Of a stretch of DNA of 64,000 bases, positions 58,653-64,000 are shown piece after piece. The stretch spans positions 1 through 64,000 of the forward strand of contig NZ_JABURY010000019.1 of the NCBI RefSeq assembly GCF_014489845.1. The letters run 5' to 3'. The notes below the pieces were generated by a model. It saw only the letters and a list, made by a program, of their open reading frames with translations, ran no database searches and was not told the origin of the DNA. This DNA is from Frischella japonica. Its GTDB lineage: Bacteria; Pseudomonadota; Gammaproteobacteria; Enterobacterales; Orbaceae. The stretch's first letter is position 1. The number at the start of each line of letters is the position of its first letter. A program made the translations under genes and the position numbers.

Positions 58653-58721
58653 TTAACCCGCTCTGTTCCTAATAGTGCCAGAGGTGCCAATAATAATGTT
58701 AATCATTGTTACTGTTTTCAT
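58653..58721 (-). CDS. thrL: thr operon leader peptide
   Basis: A 22-codon frame starts at the ATG at 58721. It reads MKTVTMINIIIGTSGT and ends RNRAG. It contains four Thr and five Ile codons in 17 residues, as expected for a leader sensing charged tRNA-Thr and tRNA-Ile. The E. coli ThrL also ends in Gly-Asn-Gly-Ala-Gly, similar to the end here. The start follows GGTTTAGGTAAA. A terminator hairpin lies just downstream and then thrA. Confidence 0.88.
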   Translation of the reverse strand: MKTVTMINIIIGTSGTIRNRAG

Positions 58722-58756
58722 TTTACCTAAACCAAATTCAATTATCTTTATATACC

Positions 58757-58790
58757 CAAAAAAAACAGCCCGACATTTTAAGTCAGGCTG
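58757..58790 (-). terminator. Terminator of the 109-residue gene upstream of thrL
   Basis: On the minus strand CAGCCTGAC and GTCGGGCTG form a 9-bp stem with one G-T pair, followed by eight Ts. It is 6 bp after the stop at 58797 and isolates the thr operon from upstream transcription. Confidence 0.9.
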
Positions 58791-58796
58791 CACATT

Positions 58797-59126
58797 TTAA
58801 AAAACTTTTTTGCTATTTTCGTATTCGTTAACCACACGATTTAGTGCTTGGTATAAATTCGCCGCATCACCTTTTTTAAGTGCTTCATCAAGTATAGTCA
58901 GATAAGACAACATTAATTTCTGGTTGTCTTCAGCAAACTGTGGTGAAACTTCTTGATCTTCGTATAACATAACGTAAGTGCGCGCAAAACCAAAAATCAA
59001 AAAATAAACTGAAGCGTTATGAGGATCTTCTTGAATTAATTTTCGCATTGCTGTACGCAACTTCACATAGGTGTCAGTTCCCGGAAGACTTTTGGCGAAT
59101 GTTGCTACTACTTCAGAAAATGTCAT
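58797..59126 (-). CDS. Small helical protein of unknown function
   Basis: A 109-residue protein, predicted largely alpha-helical, with no signal peptide and no Cys. It reads like a tetratricopeptide-type or cytosolic helical bundle: TYVKLRTAMRKLIQEDPHNA, then LMLSYLTILDEALKKGDAAN and LYQALNRVVNEYENSKKVF. I do not recognise the family. It is a single-gene unit with its own terminator, between ydfG and thrL. The codon use looks like that of its neighbours, so it is probably a real gene. Confidence 0.7.
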   Translation of the reverse strand: MTFSEVVATFAKSLPGTDTYVKLRTAMRKLIQEDPHNASVYFLIFGFARTYVMLYEDQEVSPQFAEDNQKLMLSYLTILDEALKKGDAANLYQALNRVVNEYENSKKVF

Positions 59127-59431
59127 TATTATCAGACCTCAATTCATTTTTCCAAGGCAAGAGAATATCAATCACTGAACATAAGTGCAAGTGGATTTTA
59201 TTACTATGTTGTCATTTTTTTTATATTATTAATATTTATTATTAAAAAGGCTATCTCGATAATAAAATACTAATAATATGATAGAGTGACAAAATTATTT
59301 TTTCTCTATTTGGAGATAAATGATGGTAAACAAGCTTCGTTAGATTATATGTATTTCAACGATTAATAATTTAAGCATTCCTTTGCTAATACTCTTAAGA
59401 TGTTTTACATAACTTTGCGTAATATTAGTTA
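59127..59431. other. Gap between ydfG and the small helical protein gene
   Basis: About 305 AT-rich bases with no recognisable gene. The part next to 59126 should hold the promoter of the small gene. No strong terminator for ydfG was seen. Confidence 0.45.
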
Positions 59432-60187
59432 CTAATTCATATCCTTAACGACTGCAAGTCCCCCCGAAGCTTGAGCAGTTGGCATAATTTCTATTGAATT
59501 TACATTAAAATGTTCTGGTGTATTTACTAACCAAGAAACCGTATTGGCGATATCTTCAGGTTTAATGTACTCGACCCCTTGATAGACATTCGCTGCCTTT
59601 TTATTGTCACCATGAAAACGAATATTTGAAAATTCAGTATCGCCACATAATCCTGGCTCAATATTGGTGACTCTAATTTTTTTACCTAATAGATCAGTAC
59701 GTAAATTCGCACTGAATTGCTTAACAAATGCTTTTGTTGCCCCATAAACATTGCCTCCTTTATAGGCATAACTTCCCGCCGTCGACCCAAGATTAATAAT
59801 ATAACCACAATTACGTTCGACCATTGTTGGTAAAATGGTACGCGTTATATGCATTAAGCCAATAATATTGGTCTGCACCATCATTTCCCAATCATCATAA
59901 TGAGCTTCATAAGCTGGTTCCATACCCAAAGCAAGTCCGGCATTATTAATTAATATATCGATTGGTTTAAAATCTGTTGGAATGCCAATTAATAAATTTT
60001 CAACAGCATCTTTTTTGGTCACATCTAATAGTAAAGGTAAGAAGTTGTCACCAAGTTGCACTGCCATTTCATTTAATTTTTCTATGCGTCTAGCACTACC
60101 AATTACTTTATAACCATCGGCTATCAATTTTTGACAAATCGCTTTACCAAAGCCAGACGATGCCCCTGTTACTAAAACTGTTTTCAT
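59432..60187 (-). CDS. ydfG: NADP-dependent 3-hydroxy acid dehydrogenase YdfG
   Basis: A 251-residue short-chain dehydrogenase. It has TGASSGFGKAICQKL, the NNAGLALGMEPAYEAHYDDW segment (first 20 residues cited), GSTAGSYAYKGGNVYGATKA with the catalytic Tyr-x-x-x-Lys, and EPGLCGDTEFSNIRFHGD. These are close to E. coli YdfG, which oxidises L-allo-threonine and serine and reduces malonic semialdehyde. Two ATG codons are adjacent; the second (60187) has the better spacing from GGAGG. Confidence 0.9.
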   Translation of the reverse strand: MKTVLVTGASSGFGKAICQKLIADGYKVIGSARRIEKLNEMAVQLGDNFLPLLLDVTKKDAVENLLIGIPTDFKPIDILINNAGLALGMEPAYEAHYDDWEMMVQTNIIGLMHITRTILPTMVERNCGYIINLGSTAGSYAYKGGNVYGATKAFVKQFSANLRTDLLGKKIRVTNIEPGLCGDTEFSNIRFHGDNKKAANVYQGVEYIKPEDIANTVSWLVNTPEHFNVNSIEIMPTAQASGGLAVVKDMN

Positions 60188-60402
60188 CATTCATCCTCCA
60201 AATTATTTAAATTACCTTTTTAAGTCTATACTCAAGATAAATTTAATTATAGTCAAAAGACAACTGACAGTTAATCGATCTCTATGTGCTGATACTGACG
60301 ATGAAGGGAAATATGATCGAGACTTGTGCCAGATGATAAAATTTGGTGAGTTGGTTATTATGTTTTAAGCTTATATTTTTTATCAACCAAAAGGATATCA
60401 AT

Positions 60403-60882
60403 ATGGCAATAGTTTATATTGCTTTAGGTGCCAATCTTGGCGAACCAGAAAAACAAGCACAAAATGCGATTTTAGCTATTAAGCAAATCCCGCAAACACA
60501 AATTGTTAACGTATCGCCTTTTTATCGCAGTAACCCACTTGGTCCACAAGATCAGCCCGATTATCTTAACGCGGTAATCAAGATCGATACATTATTATCC
60601 CCATTTACCCTACTTAAGGCATTACAAACCATTGAAAAAGAGCTCGGTCGTGAAAGAAAAGCTGAACGATGGGGGCCTAGAACGCTCGATTTGGATATTC
60701 TGTTATATGACAACATGACAATTAATACTGATACGCTCATTATTCCACATTATGACATGTATAATCGAGAATTTGTCTTGTATCCTTTATTTGATATTGC
60801 ACCTGATCTGATATTTCCTGATCAAACATCATTAAAAGAACGTATAAAAAAAATTCCAATAAATAACATGACTTATTGGTAA
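60403..60882 (+). CDS. folK: HPPK, folate pyrophosphokinase
   Basis: A 159-residue protein from the ATG at 60403 (MAIVYIALGANLGEPE), which follows AAAGGATATCA. A frame 20 codons longer lacks this signal. Family marks are NVSPFYRSNPLGPQDQPDY and the metal-binding GPRTLDLDILLYD, with IPHYDMYNREFVLYPL. It transfers pyrophosphate from ATP to hydroxymethyl-dihydropterin. In E. coli folK follows pcnB; here pcnB is absent and dksA follows. Confidence 0.95.
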   Translation: MAIVYIALGANLGEPEKQAQNAILAIKQIPQTQIVNVSPFYRSNPLGPQDQPDYLNAVIKIDTLLSPFTLLKALQTIEKELGRERKAERWGPRTLDLDILLYDNMTINTDTLIIPHYDMYNREFVLYPLFDIAPDLIFPDQTSLKERIKKIPINNMTYW

Positions 60883-61141
60883 GAAATTGTTAATATGCCG
60901 TCACACATAAAGCTTAACTGTTTGATTTTTATTGAAATAAATGATTTTATTTAATATTTACCGGATTATCAAAATTAAATCTTAATAATAATAATATTTT
61001 TGCATCGTTTATTGCTGCATTGTTTTAAATCAAATACGGCAAAATATTTTATTTTTAGTAAAAATAATTAAAAACGATTTGATAAAGCAAAATTTGTTGA
61101 TATAGTTTAGCGTTTTTTAATTTGTTATGTAGGAGATCGGG

Positions 61142-61597
61142 ATGACCAAGGAAACCAAAATCAATACTTCTTCCTTAAGTCTTTTAGCTATGGCAGGTCT
61201 TAAACCTTATCAAGAGGCAAAAGATGAAGAGTATATGAATCCTAAGCAATTGAAGCATTTTCGTCTTATTCTTGAAACTTGGATAAAACAACTTCGGGGC
61301 GAAATGGGTAAAACAGTTACTCATATGCAAGATGAGGCGGCAAATTTCCCAGATCCTGCCGATAGAGCTACACAAGAAGAAGAATTTAGTTTAGAACTAA
61401 GAGCGCGAGACAGAGAGCGCAAATTAATTAAAAAAATCGAAAAAACGTTATTAAAAATTGATAATGATGATTTTGGTTTTTGTGATTCTTGCGGTATTGA
61501 AATTGGCATTAAACGTTTAGAAGCAAGACCGACAGCTGATCTTTGTATCGATTGTAAAACACTGGCGGAACTGCGTGAAAAACAAATGGGTATGTAA
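61142..61597 (+). CDS. dksA: RNA polymerase-binding transcription factor DksA
   Basis: A 151-residue protein. It has a coiled coil (about 35-110) whose tip carries [14 protein letters not shown], including the acidic residues needed for activity. The C4 zinc finger is CDSCGIEIG...CIDCK. DksA acts with ppGpp in the stringent response. A good AGGAG precedes the ATG, and a 259-bp non-coding leader lies upstream. gluQ follows, as in enteric bacteria. Confidence 0.97.
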   Translation: MTKETKINTSSLSLLAMAGLKPYQEAKDEEYMNPKQLKHFRLILETWIKQLRGEMGKTVTHMQDEAANFPDPADRATQEEEFSLELRARDRERKLIKKIEKTLLKIDNDDFGFCDSCGIEIGIKRLEARPTADLCIDCKTLAELREKQMGM

Positions 61598-61603
61598 TAT
61601 TAT

Positions 61604-61632
61604 ACCGTCGATATCATATTGGCGGTTTTTTC
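61604..61632 (+). terminator. Weak terminator after dksA
   Basis: ACCGTC and GGCGGT form a 6-bp stem with one G-T pair and an 11-base loop, followed by six Ts. It lies a few bases after the dksA stop and before gluQ, matching the attenuated dksA-gluQ read-through known in E. coli. Confidence 0.65.
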
Positions 61633-61660
61633 TTGTCTATATAAAAGAATAGTTTTGTCA

Positions 61661-62542
61661 ATGTATAATGTTGGTCGTTTTGCGCCCACGCCTTCTGGTC
61701 AATTGCATTTTGGTTCTTTTATCACTGCTTTAGGTAGTTATTTGCAAGCAAAATCCCAAAACGGCGAATGGTTAGTGCGTATTGAAGATATTGACCCACC
61801 ACGCGAGGTTGCCGGTGCAGCCAACCACATTCTATTCACGCTTGAACAATTTGGTTTAAATTGGGATCGCGAAGTGTTATATCAATCAAAAAGACGAGAA
61901 CGTTATCATGCAATTATTGAATCATTAATTGACTGTCAGTTGGCATATTATTGTGATTGTACTCGCTATCGGATACAACACCTACCCCATCATTGCTATG
62001 ATAATCATTGTCGAAATTTAAAGCTAGTTGCAGCAAATGACCAGCCAATGGCTATAAGACTTAAACAAACTCAACCTATTTATCATTTTGTTGACCAAAT
62101 TAGAGGTAAACAATCGGTTAATATTCATCAAGCCATGGAAGACTTTATTATTTATCGTAAGGACGGTCTTTTTGCCTATAATTTAGCCGTTGTCATTGAC
62201 GATTATGAACAGGGTGTAACAGAAATTGTTCGAGGAGCTGATTTACTTCCCGTTACAACAAAACAATTGTCGTTATATCAATTATTCAACTTTGAAAAAC
62301 CCCGGTATTATCATCTTCCATTGGCTTTAAATAGCGATTTAAGTAAATTATCTAAGCAAAATCATGCTCAGCCTATTACTATAAATAATATTCAACAATT
62401 AACCATTAAAGCCTTACTTTTTTTAGGACAAACCATCCCCGATAACTGGCAAGATAGTAGCCAAGAACAGTTACTCCAATGGGCCATTAAACATTGGCAA
62501 ATTAGCGATATTCCCAAAAACGATTTAGTTTTTTGTGATTAA
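61661..62542 (+). CDS. gluQ: Glutamyl-Q tRNA(Asp) synthetase
   Basis: A 293-residue protein from the ATG at 61661 (MYNVGRFAPTPSGQLHFGS); the longer frame would need a TTG start. It is a class I synthetase catalytic core without an anticodon domain: the HIGH-like motif is PSGQLHFGSF and the KMSKS-like motif is DLSKLSKQN. The zinc site is YYCDCTRYRI...HCYDNHCRNL. It attaches glutamate to queuosine in tRNA(Asp). Also called YadB. Confidence 0.95.
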   Translation: MYNVGRFAPTPSGQLHFGSFITALGSYLQAKSQNGEWLVRIEDIDPPREVAGAANHILFTLEQFGLNWDREVLYQSKRRERYHAIIESLIDCQLAYYCDCTRYRIQHLPHHCYDNHCRNLKLVAANDQPMAIRLKQTQPIYHFVDQIRGKQSVNIHQAMEDFIIYRKDGLFAYNLAVVIDDYEQGVTEIVRGADLLPVTTKQLSLYQLFNFEKPRYYHLPLALNSDLSKLSKQNHAQPITINNIQQLTIKALLFLGQTIPDNWQDSSQEQLLQWAIKHWQISDIPKNDLVFCD

Positions 62543-62611
62543 TTATTTTTCTGCCATTCTTGCTGATTAGTAAATCTAGCATCAAGTGAAGCTTAAATTA
62601 GTGAGTAATTA

Positions 62612-63607
62612 CTAACCACCAATAATGGAAAGCGTTTGTATCATCCCGGCATTATGTTGATGAAGGTAATGTGTTGGCGGTTTTATTTTTAAGGTGGTGA
62701 GAATGCGTTGTTTTAACAAAGCAGATTGGGCATGATCTTGTAATAAATCACGTAAATCAATCGCCGCAGCACCAAATAAGCAGTAATGTAATTTTCCAGT
62801 AGCCGATATGCGTAAGCGATTGCAACTTTGGCAAAAGTCTTTACTATAAGGCATAATTAAACCAATCTTACCTTGATAATCGTCATGACAATACACTTTA
62901 GCCGGTCCGGCTAAAAATTGTTTTAGTTGCAACTGCCAACCTTGTTGTATGAGTTGTTGTTCTATACTTGCCCCAGAAACATAATAGCGCGAAAAATGTG
63001 AGGCACTACTGTTAGTCTCCATTAATTCGATATAGCGTAATTCAACGGGGCGATGTTTAATCCATTGTAAATGCGTACTAAGGTTATCATTTAATCCTTT
63101 CATTAAAACCGTATTGATTTTCACCTTCGTCATACCATTTGCTAGTGATTTTTCAACACCATCTAAAATGGAATGTAACTTATTTTCACCAGTAATGAGT
63201 TGAAATAATTGTGGTACAAAACTATCAATACTGACATTGAGTGACGTCAACCCTGCATTATGCCACTCTACAATACGTTCATTAAGACGATAACCATTCG
63301 TCGTTAATGCAACATCCTTAATCATTGGATATTTGGCAATTAATTCGATGATTTGGGTTAAATCACGACGCAATGTTGGTTCACCACCGGTTAAGCGAAT
63401 TTTTTTAACACCTAACTCGCCAAAGGTTTTAATAAGCTGGTTTATTTCATTGTAGGTTAAAAATTGTTGAGAATGATGAGATTGATAACCATTAGGTAAA
63501 CAATATTGACAGCGAAAATTACACAATTCTGTTATGGATAAGCGTATGTACTCAAACCGTCGTTGATAATTATCAACTAATAATGAATCAACTAAAGAAT
63601 TTTGCAT
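62612..63607 (-). CDS. moaA: GTP 3',8-cyclase MoaA
   Basis: A 331-residue protein from the ATG at 63607 (MQNSLVDSLLVDNYQRRFEY), which has AAAAGGTG upstream at proper spacing. The radical SAM motif is CNFRCQYC and GGEPTLRRDL follows. The second Fe-S cluster lies in CQSCNRLRISATGKLHYC, and the C-terminus is the functional Gly-Gly. It starts molybdenum cofactor synthesis from GTP. Convergent with gluQ. No other moa gene lies in the window. Confidence 0.96.
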   Translation of the reverse strand: MQNSLVDSLLVDNYQRRFEYIRLSITELCNFRCQYCLPNGYQSHHSQQFLTYNEINQLIKTFGELGVKKIRLTGGEPTLRRDLTQIIELIAKYPMIKDVALTTNGYRLNERIVEWHNAGLTSLNVSIDSFVPQLFQLITGENKLHSILDGVEKSLANGMTKVKINTVLMKGLNDNLSTHLQWIKHRPVELRYIELMETNSSASHFSRYYVSGASIEQQLIQQGWQLQLKQFLAGPAKVYCHDDYQGKIGLIMPYSKDFCQSCNRLRISATGKLHYCLFGAAAIDLRDLLQDHAQSALLKQRILTTLKIKPPTHYLHQHNAGMIQTLSIIGG

Positions 63608-64000
63608 CAAAAGCACCTTTTAAAACAGGTAGCATAACCCCATTTATATTACACCGAATAAAAATCGATGGTAACAATTCTATCCGACCATTAAAACTTA
63701 GCGATTTTAATGTATAAGTTAACACATTATCAGTCTCTTTATGTTTATAAAGACTCAGATAGGCGTGAAAATCATAATTAATTGGCTAAGATTGTTCAAT
63801 ATATTATTTCTAATAAATAATTTATAGCTTATTAATAGATAATAGCTTTCAATATAGAGTAATTCCAAACATTTTAAAATAATTTGATAGGGTTTAATAA
63901 CGTTTTCATGTAGTATATATTTAGATCATAGCATAAACAGTTTAATTTACTTGCTATCCTTGTCTGAAATGATAATAATATAGTCGGAATTATCTGCTTA
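63608..64000. other. Region upstream of moaA to the window edge
   Basis: About 390 AT-rich bases with no recognisable gene. They should hold the moaA promoter. I looked for a folded Moco-riboswitch-like leader and could not support one. Confidence 0.45.

Noticed and set aside
63608-64000. Moco riboswitch upstream of moaA
   Set aside because: I found no conserved stem pattern that I could support by eye; a covariance-model search would decide.

Overview
The window looks like chromosome of an AT-rich gammaproteobacterium. The best fit is the Orbales/Orbaceae (Frischella, Gilliamella, Orbus; insect-gut symbionts). This rests on gene content and sequence style: enterobacterial-type housekeeping proteins (GltBD with YhcC, ThrLABC, DksA, GluQ, YdfG) in low-GC DNA, next to a type VI secretion system (T6SS) and a complete aryl polyene (APE) pigment cluster. 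The genus is inference.

Layout. (1) Positions 1-25129, all on the minus strand: a T6SS locus read tssB-tssC-tssK-tssL-ompA-like-hcp-clpV-vgrG, followed by two effector cassettes. Each cassette is a DUF4123 adaptor gene followed by a very large VasX/BTH_I2691-type effector gene. The second effector runs off the left edge. Between the cassettes lie five tandem, mosaic, near-identical lipoprotein genes plus a truncated sixth, best explained as an amplified immunity array. tssA, tssE, tssF, tssG, tssJ and tssM are not in the window. (2) 26155-41683: the APE cluster. A methyltransferase (apeB) and a small lipoprotein gene are on the minus strand, ending at a clear terminator. A tightly packed 16-gene run, apeC to apeR, is on the plus strand. 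It includes an apeH-apeI fusion, and the two dehydratase subunits appear to carry complementary halves of one active site. (3) 42460-43560: an isolated DUF6708-like membrane protein. (4) 44192-54960: gltBD, yhcC, ribD, nrdR, then the thr operon. Just downstream of thrC its last ~57 codons plus the following hairpin are repeated in tandem, giving three copies in all. (5) 55044-58721: thrB, thrA and a classical thr leader peptide with attenuator. (6) 58797-63607: a small unknown gene, ydfG, folK, dksA, gluQ and moaA.

How the parts work together. The T6SS would assemble sheath (TssBC), baseplate adaptor (TssK) and membrane anchor (TssL), fire Hcp/VgrG and recycle the sheath with ClpV. The DUF4123 proteins would load the VasX-like toxins onto VgrG, and the lipoproteins would protect the producer. 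The APE genes make and export a membrane-anchored aryl polyene lipid. The remainder is nitrogen, threonine, riboflavin, folate and molybdenum-cofactor metabolism plus stringent-response and tRNA-modification genes. No rRNA, tRNA, CRISPR array or intact insertion sequence was recognised. Assignments come from reading motifs and family resemblance; no database search was run.
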